This document shows, one piece after another, positions 53,768-64,000 of a stretch of 64,000 nucleotides of DNA. Position numbers and translations under genes: made by a program. Positions within the stretch are counted from its first letter, which is position 1, and the number at the start of each line of letters is the position of its first letter. Origin of the DNA: Posidonia oceanica (lineage: Eukaryota; Streptophyta; Magnoliopsida; Alismatales; Posidoniaceae); the NCBI GenBank assembly GCA_037176725.1, contig JAZBRS010000037.1:10558001-10622000 (forward strand), in the 5' to 3' direction. The notes under the pieces are model-generated. The model saw nothing but the letters and a program-made list of their open reading frames with translations. It was not told where the DNA came from and made no database searches.

Positions 53768-55102
53768 CCAATCTGATCCATGTCCTCGAGAATTGCTGCG
53801 CCGCCTGAGAATGCCTGCTTGACCACAAAAGGGCCATGCTAGTTGGGTCGGAATTTGCCTTGATCGTCTGGTAGGTGGATGGCTTGTAAAACAAGGTCAC
53901 CTGGTTGGAAGCTCCTGGGCCGCACCTTCTTCAGGTACACTCTTGCCATCTGCTTCTGGTAGCAGCGAGCGTTGTGCATTGCTTGCAATCTGCGCTCGTC
54001 AATCAGGTTGAGCTGGGCGCAGCGGTCCTTGACCCATTCTGCTTCTTCCAGCTCTGCTTCTTGTAGGATTCGCAGCGAAGGGATCTCTACCTCGACAGGC
54101 AGCACTGCCTCCATGCCATATGCCAGCGAATAAAGGGTAGCTTCTGTAGAGGTCTGCACTGATGTCCTGTATGCCCAGAGTGCGTATGGGAGCTTATCAT
54201 GCCAGTCTCTGTGGGTTTCTGCCATCTTCTTCATTATCTTCACAATGTTTTTGTTGGCAGACTCCACGGCTCCATTCATCTACGGTCGGTACGGTGAGGA
54301 TCTATGACGCTTGATCTGATGCTTTTGTAGGTATTTCTCGATCCTCTTTGCAATAAAGTTCGGGCCATTGTCAGAGATGATTGCATGCGGGACCCCATAT
54401 CGGGTGACAATGTTATTTCTGATAAACTTCTCTGTCACCGCGGCTGTGACCGCCTTGTAGGAGGCTGCTTCCACCCACTTAGTGAAGTAATCTATCGCTA
54501 CCAGGATGAAGCGACGACCATTTGATGCTGCAGGGTGTATGGCACCGATGACATCCATCCCCCAGGTGGAGAAGGGCCATGGCGAGGACATGCTGTGCAG
54601 TTCCTGCGGGGGTGTGTGCATAAGATTACCATGGATCTGGTAGTTGTGGCATCTACGCACAAACTGGCAGCAGTCTACCTCCATGGTTGACCAGAAATAG
54701 CCTTGCGACATTATCTTCTTGGCCAGCAGCACTCCGTTCATATGCGGACCACAAGTTCCTGCATGAACCAAGAGCATAAGGGTGTCGGCCTCTGACTTGC
54801 TTAAGCAGCGCAGGAGCATCTGGTTGTATGATCTTCTATACAACTGCCCTGCCCCTAACACATACTTCGATGCCAGACGTGCCAAAGTTCTTCTATCTAC
54901 TGCTGAGGTGCTGGGCGAGTGGCTGCCAGACTTGAGGAATGCTTTGATATCATAATACCAAGGCTACTCTTCTACCGAATCTGCCTCCTCTATGCTCATG
55001 CAATGCGCAGGCTGCTCCATGCATGTAACTGATACATCCACTACTCGGTCCTCAGGTATACTGAGCTAGGACGCCAAGGTTGCCAACGCATCTGCATATG
55101 CG
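53768..55102 (-). pseudogene. pol: aRNH end and integrase of element C (broken)
   Basis: Minus-strand continuation of C's pol. From right to left it holds the end of the aRNH (AYADALATLAS), the integrase zinc domain (VHAGTCGPHMNG, CHNYQ where B has CHNCQ), core residues D (WGMDVIG), D (SDNGPNF) and E (GAVESANK), and the C-terminal domain up to the A insertion. Nonsense codons include TAG at 54280-54282 (Gln in B), TAG at 53839-53841 (Trp) and another near 54965 (Gln in B). The CHNYQ change removes a zinc-binding Cys. Element D interrupts the aRNH at 55102 and element A interrupts the C-terminus at 53767. Confidence 0.88.
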
Positions 55103-58100
55103 TGTAGCGATCCCGATCGGAATCAGGCTCGCTATTTAGCGGCGATTGGATCCAAGGAAGAGACTCGACTCGAAAACACTTCAAATCGAGGAGAAAAGAG
55201 AAAGATAAGACAAATCAGAGTCGCCACCATGTCTATTAACGGGAGACAAGGAAAACCGGGGGAAATGCGTGAATTAACACGCAAAACCAAGCAAGAAATG
55301 CAAAGCAAAGCAATGCAAGGGAAACAAATGCAAATACATGCAAATGAGATGACTCTAGCCTAGGATAAGGGCAGTACGGTCATTACGGGCCAAAAGACAG
55401 GGCAAGGACTCCTGTTACGTGCGGGGAAGGTGTTAGGCACCCCCGACATGCCCGAGAATCGATCTTTCTAGGCTTATGCTCGCATACGCAGGGAAATGCA
55501 GGATTGAATGCCTATGTGCCTATGAATGCCTAAATGAATGCTCAAGGTATGCTCTAAGTGGAGAGATGCAGGGCAAGGAAGTAAACGTGCTGTCTAAGTG
55601 CTCAGCTACGCTGTCTGTGTTCCGAACCGGGCGAAACCTAGCTCGTGAGAACTCCAGACAGTAAGCATCACAGCCCTATATGCAAATGCAGGCGGAAAAG
55701 CAAAACGACGGTAAAACCATGCAATGCAATCGACATGCAAGAGAAAACGGCATAAAACACGCAAAACGAGGCAAAAAACAAGAAAGCGCGCAAAATGGTG
55801 CAAAAAGACAAGGTCGGCACGTAAAACGGGCAAGAAAGCAAAGCGGCACGCAAATCGGTGCAAAAGGCGATGACGGGCATGCAAAACTGTGCCAAAAACA
55901 GGGCGAGCGCGCAAAACGACGCGAAAGACAAAGCTGGCACGCAAAACGGTGCCAAGACGAGAACGGGCAAGCAAAACGGTGCCAAAAGCTGCGAGATAAA
56001 ACCTCGGAAAACTGCGTGAATGCTAAATGCAAAGAAGAGATCAGAAGATGCCAAAGAGGAGCAAGACAATGTGTGTGTAAGAACAGACATTGTTTAGGAC
56101 CACCTAGGGTAGGTGTGAAGACCTACAAAGGGGAGAGTGAGCAAACGGAGGGATTACCACCTCTTTTGCGACCATTTCCCACTGAACCGTTCCACGGTGT
56201 GTCTCGCATGCTGCCCAAAGCTCGCGATGCGATCGGATCGTGGAAAAGGGGGAAGAAAGTCACTTTAAGTGGTGAATCCAGGGAAAACTCAACACAAAAC
56301 ACATGGGGAAACGCGAAATGGAGATCTGAGTTGATAGACAAGAAGAGGAGGCCCTATTCTACATGCTCAAAGAGACAGAAATCGAAAACGAGGAAAACTA
56401 TGCAAATGGCATGCAAATGAATGCAATGCAAGGGTTCAGGAGGACATACCTGGAAATCCGGGAGCTTGATCTGAGATCTGCTGGATCCATGCTGAAGAGC
56501 GCTTCGCTGCGGTCGCTTGGGCAGCTTATTTGAGAAGATCCAACGGCCGGATCGGAAGATATCGCAGCTTCAAGGCAGGAAGGCCAGAACAGGGGAGAAG
56601 AACAGATCTAGGTGTTCAGGAGATCCTAGGGGTGTGTAAAAGGTCCTCCCAAGTGAAGGGGAGCTAAAAGTGGTTAGTGTGTGCAAAAGGATGCCAAAAT
56701 ACAAGGCTAAATGAATGCAGAATGTATGCACAAGCAAAAAGAAACAAGGGGAACAAACTTGGAAAAGACAGGAGTTCAAAAGCATTTTTGAAAAAGCAAA
56801 TGGGCTAAAATGCAAATTTTCACAAAAGATGGGGTCCACAGAGGAGGGTTTTAAAAACAGGAGAGGGCAGAGGGTTATTTTGCAAAAGACTGGGCTCAGA
56901 AAGCTAATTTGAAAAGAAGGTATGCATTCGAAGAAGTTTTAAAAACAAAAAGAAATCAGAGTGCAATTTTGGAAAAAACTGGGGTCTAAAGTGCAAATTT
57001 TCCAGAAAACAGGGTCCTGGGGAGTCTGGGAATGCAAGTGGAGGGTCTACATGCAATTTTGTAAGCATAGGAGCTAAGATGCAACTTTAGGGGCAAAACA
57101 GTCTTTTTACATGGTTTTTAAAAGATGCAAGGACCTATGTGTGATTTTTAAATCATGCAGGGGTCAAATATGCAATTTTGTATGGTAAATATGCTCTGAA
57201 AACACTGAAAAGGACTGATGTGCAATTTTTGAAAAAAACAGGGGCCAAAATGCAATGCAGTAGGCTAAAATACATGCAAATGGTTACTGTCCATTTAAAA
57301 TGGACCTAAATGCAAATGTGCAAAACCATGAGGTAAAACATGCAGTGCAGTATGCAAAAATAAAAATAAAACCTAAGTTCCCACAGTGCAGAGGATGAAA
57401 ATGCAAAAATGAGAAAAAGCAGGGGCTCAGAATGCAATGCAATATGACAAAATCAATGCATTTAAATGATCTGATTTAGGGCAGGACTTATATGCAAAAA
57501 TAAAAATCAGAAGGGCTAAAATGCAAAAAGTTACAACAGCACAGCACAGTAAAAGGACTAGATTGTAAATACAGAAAAGCAGAGATAAAGGCAGCAATTT
57601 AGCATGGTATTAAATCAGAAACTAAGCAGATTAACTAAACTAAGGACTAGAATGCAAAAATGGAAAAACTTAAGGCAGATATGCAATATTTACCAAAAAA
57701 CTATAGCCAGAGAAAAATAAAACAACAGTAAAACGCCGGCGGCCATGGACACTGTAGCAGCAAGCTGCCAGCGTCCATGAACGCCGACACAGGGGGCTTG
57801 GGGACGCGCAGACCGGCGGGGGAGCTGCTCCTGGTCCTGACGGAGGTCGGACGGTGCTCGGCGGAGGTCGACGCGGACTGGAACGAGCTGGAGCGATCGC
57901 CGGAGGTCTACAGAGCTTCAGAAGCTTCGTCCGGCCGATCGACGCAGCGACGCTGCGTTCTGAAGGCCGGAGAACACTCCTGAGACCCATGCGGACCTGA
58001 GGCAACCACCGGAGCTGCGTTCTGCTGGACGGAGCTGCGGGACGACCGGAGAGACTCACCGGAGAAGAAGACCCTGGCCGGAGCTTGACTCAGCGCAGGA

Positions 58101-60898
58101 GTGCCGGAGACCTTATTCTAAAGGCTGGAGAAGCAAGAGGGGAGGAAGAGGAGGCTAGGGGAAGTGGAATTTACCTGGTTCCGCGTCTGAAATGCCCTAC
58201 CGACGACGGTGGCTTCAGAGGTCGCCGGTGGAGTCTGTCCGGTCACTGCGGGTGCTGTCGGCTGCTCGCGAGGGCTGGAGTCGCCTCAGGACGATCCTCT
58301 GGAGCTTCCCAGACGTCCGGACGTGAGCTTCGAAGCTCGGAGCAGAATCTGGCACTTTTGGGTTCTCAGAAAGGAACCGGAGGCGGGGGGGTGTTGCTGC
58401 TCGTCCGGTGAAGCGAAGGCTTCTGGAAGATTGCTGGAGGTCTGGTGAAGGGTTCTGGGCGGTCGAATTGGGTTTTGGGAGGCTGTGGGTGGAGATTGCA
58501 AGCTGGTGGGTTTTCTGGTCAGAAGGAGGTGCAGGTGTTTGTTGTGTTGTTCTCGGCCTGTGGTGAGGGAGAGGGCTGGAGGTCTGGTGCTCGGGAAAGG
58601 TGGATGTCTGGTGATTATCTGGGTGGAGTTTGATGGGGAGTGGTGGACTAGAGCGAAGGGAATTGAGAAGAGAGTTAGGTTGGGTTCAGTTGGCTTTTCA
58701 GGTGGATTTCTGGGGTGATTTCAGTGGGGGAATGGCCATGAAATGGTGGAGGAATGAAGGCTGGTTGCTGGGTGGATTTGGGGGATCAATTGGGAGAGAA
58801 GTTGAGGCTTGGAAGGGGCTTGGTTTGCTGGAAAAGGAGGGGGAAGTTCTGCTGAATTTTCAGAGGGAGAAGAAGAAGGTTTTGCTGGAGAATTCTCTGG
58901 ATTTTCAGCTCTCTCTCTCTCGGAGCGTCAAAAGGCCATGAAGGAGGTCGAATGCTGAGGCTTTATCAGAAGGCTTCAGCGGAGCTGGGCGCGTAGAGGA
59001 TTTTCAAATCCTGTCGGCGCCGAACACTGGAGCTGGAGTTGAGAGGAGGCCGGCGAGTCGACAGGCAGTTAATGCCTCCCAGAAAAGGTGCTGAGAGAGG
59101 AGAGAGGAGCGGCGAGCTGTAGGCCGATTGGATGGAGAGGGAAGAAGTTGAATTTAAAAACGGGGAGGGAGTGCTGTTGGCCGGCCGCGGGAAGAGAAAG
59201 AAAAACGCAGAGGAAGAAGAAGGAAGAGGAAGAAGGAGGAAGGCGGGCCGGGCCGCAGGCTGAGGAAAAAATAAAAGAAAAAAGAAGGAAGGAAGGGGTG
59301 GACGGGCTGAATTGGGCCCAGTAGAGAAAAAGGAAAAGAATAGGAAGAAAGGGAGAAGGAGAGGAGAAAAAGAGGAGAAATAAATTAGGTAAAAATAGAA
59401 AAAAAATAAGTAAAAATATTAGAATGATCATGTTGTGAGTCAGGATCTTGATTAAATTTTTAATGACTGTTTTTAGTTGATTAATCCTGATTTTAGTGGG
59501 GTTTTGGGTTTGATTAGGGTTTTAAGGGTTTTCTTTGTTTTTAATTTGTTTTCCATTTTGATTAAGTGTTTGTTAAGCCTTTTAAGTTATTTTTTAATTG
59601 TGTTTTTCTTGTTAAGTGTCTGGGATTTTAATTGGGATTTTTTAAGATTTATTTTTGGATTAATTAGAGTGAGTTTTGCTTTTTGATTTTAGTCTTTTTA
59701 GGATTCTTCTTAAGTCCTTTTTTGAATTACACCTTTGATTTTTTTGTTTGTTAAGTTTTCTTGATGTTTTTTAGTTAGGTTTCTCTTGTTTGATTAAGTG
59801 TTTTTTAACCTTTAATTGTTTCTCTTTTCTTTCTCTTTTTTTTTTTTTAATTAAGTTCTTAAATTGTTCTTCTTAGGTTTGTTAAGTCAAGTTTTTTCAT
59901 CAATTATTTGTCTTAGTGTTTTTTAATTGTTTTACTTCTTCTTAGGGTTTGTTCTTAGATTATTTTGATAGGGTTTTCACTTTTGGTTGGTTTTGATTAT
60001 ATTTTAGTTTTTTCCTTGATTTTACAGCATTTTATTTTGATTATTTTGTATTTTTTAGGTTACACTTCTTGATTTTCTATTTTAGCTAATTTTAGTTGGG
60101 TTTAGGTTTTTAATTGTTTGTTTAGTATTTTTAATTATTTTTCTTAGGGTTCTGATTTGTTTCTTTTATATTTTGAGGTTTTACAGATTTTTATGGGTTT
60201 TTATGGATTTTTGTAAAAGAGAGAAGAGGAAAAGAGGAGGAGGAAAGAAATGGAAAAATGAGGGAGATAAAAGGAAAAGAGATAGGCTGAAGGAAAAGGA
60301 TTTTTTAAAATTCAGGAAAAAAGCTAAAAATAGAGTAAAAATATGAATAAGATAGAGAAGGGATAGAAGCACAAAGGGGGCCCACAGCCAGGCCAGAAAA
60401 AGGGCAAAAAGGGGATGAAAAGAGAGATGATAATCAGGAGAGAGAGAGAGGAGAGAGAAAATGATAATCCCAGAGAGAGAAAAGGATAATTTGGATGAAA
60501 GGGGGTCTTAAGGGTCTTAGAATGAGGTGAAAATTGGTGAGTGGGTAGTCTAGGGTTTGAGGTGTTGGTCCTGAAGTTTTGGTTTGATTCTAAGAAGGTT
60601 TTAGAGGGGTTTTAAGGTGTAGAAAAAGGGGAGTTTTGCCTAGGTTTTCTAGGGTTTTTGGGAATGGTCTAGGTTTGGCAATTTCTAGGTTCTTGGGTAG
60701 GCTTGTTAAGTGGGTGTTGGTGGGTTTTCCTACGGATTTTGGTCGGGTTTTGAGCTTGGGAAGAGGGGTAAAGGCTTAGGTCAAGATGGGCTAATTTTGG
60801 AGGGTAAAGAAGAGGATTAGGGTTTGGTTTTGGGTTTGAGTCCAGCAATCATCAGGAGGGCTCCAGGGATTTAAGCCTGCCATGATGGGGTGTCAACA
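55103..60898 (-). repeat. 3' LTR of element D (5,796 bp)
   Basis: On the plus strand it begins TGTAGCGATC and ends GGTGTCAACA. Same internal order as the A and B LTRs: PBS-like relic (55216-55226), U5-like block, TTTTGCGTGC repeats, TTGCAT block, GC-rich block (about 57720-59250), T-rich block on the plus strand (about 59390-60190) and GA tracts. It is clearly diverged from both A and B, so it belongs to a separate subgroup or an older insertion. Confidence 0.92.
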
Positions 60899-60965
60899 GA
60901 TGCCCCTCCCTGAGCAAGGTCAAGCGGAGCTAGGCCGCTGCTCAGGGTTGACAAGACACCCCATC
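60884..60965 (-). repeat. Inverted repeat bracketing the PPT and 3' LTR boundary of D
   Basis: Arms GATGGGGTGTC (60884-60894) and GACACCCCATC (60955-60965), with inner CCCTGAGC and GCTCAGGG arms as in B and A. The spacer between the inner arms differs in sequence among the elements. Confidence 0.8.
60899..60911 (-). other. Polypurine tract of element D
   Basis: In sense AGGGAGGGGCATC directly 5' of the 3' LTR, identical to A and B. Confidence 0.8.
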
Positions 60966-61454
60966 TGACCGGCGGGAGCAGCGGGTTGCTATGGGCGTGA
61001 GCTACTTATTCGGCGGATGCACCGAAGATAGTAGCTCGTTGCCGCAATGCAAGATGCTAGGTGCAGATGGATGATGCAGTGCGATGCATGCTAATGCAAA
61101 TGCAATGCAAGAAGTTAGCATAAAAGTTAGTGCAGCTAGAATAGATGCTGATGCTGTGCAAGTGATGGTGATGATGCTAAAGTAATATGCAGTGCTAGCT
61201 GAGGAAGTGCTAAGATGATGCAAGAGGAATGATAAAAAAGGCGCGATGTGGCGCGAGGATCTGGCAGGGAGGCCAGACTTGCGTGACAAAGCGAGGGAAA
61301 AACAGGGTGCAGCCTGTCCCCGCCCGGGGAGCAAGCTAGCAGAAAAAGAAAAAAGGGTGCGAGGGGAGAGAGGCCAACTCTCCAATCGCAAAAGGGGTTT
61401 GCGTGACTTTGCCTTCCTGGGACAAGGTCACGCCAAAAAAGGTGATAAGGTGAC
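60966..61454 (-). other. Conserved non-coding 3' region of D
   Basis: Aligns with B 19535-20052 and A 47411-47913 by the same landmarks. No ORF of note. Confidence 0.6.
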
Positions 61455-62385
61455 GGGCTTATCGTCCGGATAGTTTACGGTCCTATCAACCGGGAGTGAT
61501 AGTTTAGGTTATCAGCCTGGAATGACAGTTTACGGTCCTGTCAACCGGAAGCAGTTGTGAGTGATAGTTACTGGATATCAGCCGTATAACATGGTTGTGT
61601 GGGATAGTTTACAGTCCTATCAACTGGCGGATAGTTTACAGACCTATCAACTGGCGGATAGTTTACAGACCTATCAACTGGCGGATAGTTTACAGACCTA
61701 TCAACTGGAAGCCACAAACCATGAGTGATAGTTACTGGATATCAGCCGTATAACGCAAATGCCGGATAGTTTACAGTCTATCAACTGGAGCGACAGTTTA
61801 CGGTCCTGTCAACCGGCGGATAGTTTACAGACCTATCAACTGGAGGATAGTTTACAGTCCTATCAACTGGAAACGGCATTGCGAGGGACAGTTACTGGAT
61901 GTCAGCCGTATAACATGATTGCGCGTGATAGTTTACAGTCCTATCAACTGGCGGATAGCTTACAGACCTATCAACTGGCAGATAGTTTACAGACCTATCA
62001 ACTGGCGGATAGTTTATAGACCTATCAACTGGAAACGCGCAATGATGAGGGATAGTTACTGGATATCAGCCGTATAATGCAATTGCTGGTGATAGTTTAG
62101 GATATCAGCCTAGCGATAGTTTACAGTCCTATCAACTGGTGGATAGTTTACAGACCTATCAACTGGAGGATAGTTTACAGACCTATCAACTGGAAACCGC
62201 AATTGCAAGGGACAGTTATTGGATGTCAGCCGTATAACCCAACTGTGGGCCAACCATGGATCGGCCCAGATGATAGTTTAGGTTATCAGCCTGAGAGTGC
62301 TTGATTGTTTGATAGTTTCGGATATCAGCCTAGCATGTGATTGATTGTTTGATAGTTTCGGATATCAGCCTAGCATGTGATTGAT
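61455..62385 (-). repeat. Hairpin-unit tandem array of D
   Basis: The longest and clearest copy. Unit types: GATAG...CTATC followed by CAACTGG or CAACCGG; GACAG...CTGTC followed by CAACCGG (for example 61524-61528 with 61538-61542); GATA...TATC followed by CAGCCTG or CAGCCGTATAAC; GACA...TGTC variants. Base changes in one arm are matched in the other. Confidence 0.9.
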
Positions 62386-62394
62386 TGTAAGAGG

Positions 62395-62875
62395 GGACGA
62401 GATCATGATGAGAGCTACTGCTAAAGAGGGGGTGAGATCATGATGAGAAATACTGCTAAAGAGGGGATGAGATCATGATGAGAATTACTGCTAAAGAGGG
62501 GATGAGATCATGATGAGAATTACTGCTAAAGAGGGAATGAGATCATGATGAGAATTACTGCTAAAGAGGGGGATGAGATCATGATGAGAACTATTGCTAA
62601 AGAGGGGGTGAGATCATGATGAGATAAAGAGGGGGATGAGGTAATGATGAGAACTACTGCTAAAGAGGGGGATGAGATCATGATGAGAATTATTGCTAAA
62701 GAGGGGGATGAGATCATGATGAGAACTATTGCTAAAGAGGGGGATGAGATCATGATGAGAACTACTGCTAAAGAGGGGGATGAGATCATGATGAGAGTTA
62801 CTGCTAAAGAGGGGGTGAGATCATGATGAGAACTATTGCTAAAGAGGGGATGAGATCATGATGAGAATGATTGAT
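62395..62875 (-). repeat. 36-bp tandem array of D
   Basis: About thirteen units with AAAGAGGGGGATGAGATC, ATGATGAGAA and tails such as CTACTGCT or TTACTGCT. The tail differs from B, while the core and the ATCATGAT palindrome are shared. Confidence 0.88.
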
Positions 62876-63006
62876 TAATAAGATATCGGACTTATCGGCC
62901 GGCAAAGAGGGGATGAGGTAATGATGAGAAGAAATCATCCTATGACACCAGGAATATCATAGGGGAAAGAGGGGAAGAATGATACCAAGGGGCGATCAAA
63001 AGATGT

Positions 63007-63032
63007 CCCTGGTGTCGGGATGACACCAGGGG
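63007..63032 (-). repeat. Stem-loop of D
   Basis: Arms CCCTGGTGTC (63007-63016) and GACACCAGGG (63022-63031) with a GGGAT loop. The outermost pair of the B copy is lost here. Confidence 0.75.
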
Positions 63033-63104
63033 CTGGCCAACGCGTCCTTGGCATCGAAAGTAGAGGGAGATGACAAGATTGTCGTGCTTGTTAGACGAGT
63101 AGTT

Positions 63105-64000
63105 TGGGGTACCAGCCTGCTAGGGACTCAGCTGGGGATGATCAGCTGAGGAGGATGATAGGTTGACGGACCTTTCGCCGGGCAGTTTGGGGTGCCAGCC
63201 CGCTGGGGACTCAGCTGAGGAGGATGACAGGTTGACGGACCTTTCGCCGAGCAGTTTGGGGTGCCAGCCCGCTGGGGACTCAGCTGAGGATGATCAGCTG
63301 AGGAGGATGACAGGTTGACGGACCTTTCGCCGAGTAGTTTGGGGTGCCAACTCGCAGGGGACTCAGCTGGGGATGATCAGCTGAGGAGGATGACAGGTTG
63401 ACGGACCTTTCGCCGAGCAGTTTAGGGTGCCAGCCCGCAGGGGACTCAGCTGGGGATGATCAGTTGAGGAGGATGACAGGTTGACGGACCTTTCATCGAG
63501 CAGTTTGGGGTGCCAGCCCGCAGGGGACTCAGCTGAGGATGATTAGCTGAGGAGGATGACAGGTTGACGGACCTTTCGCCGAGTAGTTTGGGGTGCCAGC
63601 CCGCAGGGGACTCAGTTGAGGATGATCAGCTGAGGAGGATGACAGGTTGACGGACCTTTCGCCGAGCAGTTTGGGGTGCCAACCCACTGGGGACTCAGCT
63701 GAGGATGATCAGTTGAGGAGGATGACAGGTTGACGGACCTTTCGCCAAGCAGTTTGGGGTGCCAGCCCGCTGGGGACTCAGCTGGGGATGATCAGCTGAG
63801 GAGGATGACAGGTTGACGGACCTTTCGCCGAGCAGTTTGGGGTGCCAGTCCGCAGGGGACTCAGCTGGGGATGATCAGCTGAGGAGGATGACAGGTTGAC
63901 GGACCTTTCACCAAGCAGTTTGGGGTGCCAGCCCGCAGGGGACTCAGCTGAGGATGATCAGCTGAGGAGGATGACAGGTTGACGGACCTTTCGTCGAGCA
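63105..64000 (-). repeat. 83-bp tandem array of D (continues beyond the window)
   Basis: About eleven units with spacing of 83 bp (for example GACCTTTCGC at 63321 and 63404). Units contain GGTTGACGGACCTTTCGCCG, AGCAGTTTGGGGTGCCAGCC, GACTCAGCTG and GATGATCAGCTGAGGAGGAT. The first units are shortened. The window ends inside a unit. Confidence 0.9.

Larger units (their letters stand above)
55103..64000 (-). mobile_element. Element D, 3' part of a Tat/Ogre-type gypsy element (runs off window)
   Basis: Minus-strand element. Its 3' LTR occupies 55103-60898, followed rightward by PPT, inverted repeat, conserved 3' region and three arrays in the same order as B. Coding regions and 5' LTR would lie beyond 64000. 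The left TSD candidate is ATGCG (55098-55102); its partner is outside the window. D sits in C's aRNH coding region in the same orientation as C. Confidence 0.9.

Noticed and set aside
57670..58059. 129-codon ORF in the D LTR
   Set aside because: Similar nucleotides in A and B use other frames or are interrupted; no recognised domain.

Overview
The window is plant nuclear DNA built entirely of long terminal repeat (LTR) retrotransposons nested inside one another. I see no host gene, tRNA, rRNA or CRISPR array. The elements are Ty3/gypsy type. The Tat/Ogre lineage is indicated by a second, archaeal-type RNase H (aRNH) between RNase H and integrase, a DNG-type protease site, very large size, a primer binding site (PBS) matching the 3' end of a plant tRNA-Arg, and tandem-repeat arrays upstream of the 3' LTR. 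That lineage is restricted to plants; the species cannot be read from the sequence.

Layout. Element C (minus strand, oldest) is represented by 1-1328 and 53768-55102. Element A (plus strand) lies at 1329-53762 inside the end of C's pol, with a 5-bp target site duplication (TSD) ACTGC. Element B (minus strand, youngest) lies at 13564-41177 inside A's protease-RT linker, with TSD GCGCC, and is 27,614 bp long. Element D (minus strand) starts at 55103, inside C's aRNH region, and runs off the right edge. All insertion boundaries were read directly from LTR termini (TGTTGACACC...CTACA), TSDs, PBS and polypurine tracts (PPT).

Common plan in sense orientation: a ~5.7-5.9 kb LTR; tRNA-Arg PBS; ~1.3-1.6 kb leader; one continuous gag-protease-linker-RT-RNaseH-aRNH-integrase frame (about 2,925 codons in B); a ~1.5 kb spacer with a long A/G tract; a separate 400-codon ORF resembling the plant mobile domain (PMD) family; three different tandem arrays (83-bp, 36-bp, ~25-bp hairpin units); a PPT inside a conserved inverted repeat; the 3' LTR. 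Gag-pol is broken in A (three nonsense codons, two frameshifts, an RT deletion and the B insertion) and carries two nonsense codons in B. The 400-codon 3' ORF is intact in both.

Most interesting: the intact 3' ORF; a tandem triplication of the PBS in A together with a PBS-like relic inside every LTR; hairpin repeats whose stems show compensatory changes; and a conserved inverted repeat bracketing the PPT/3' LTR boundary. All identities and counts are by eye.
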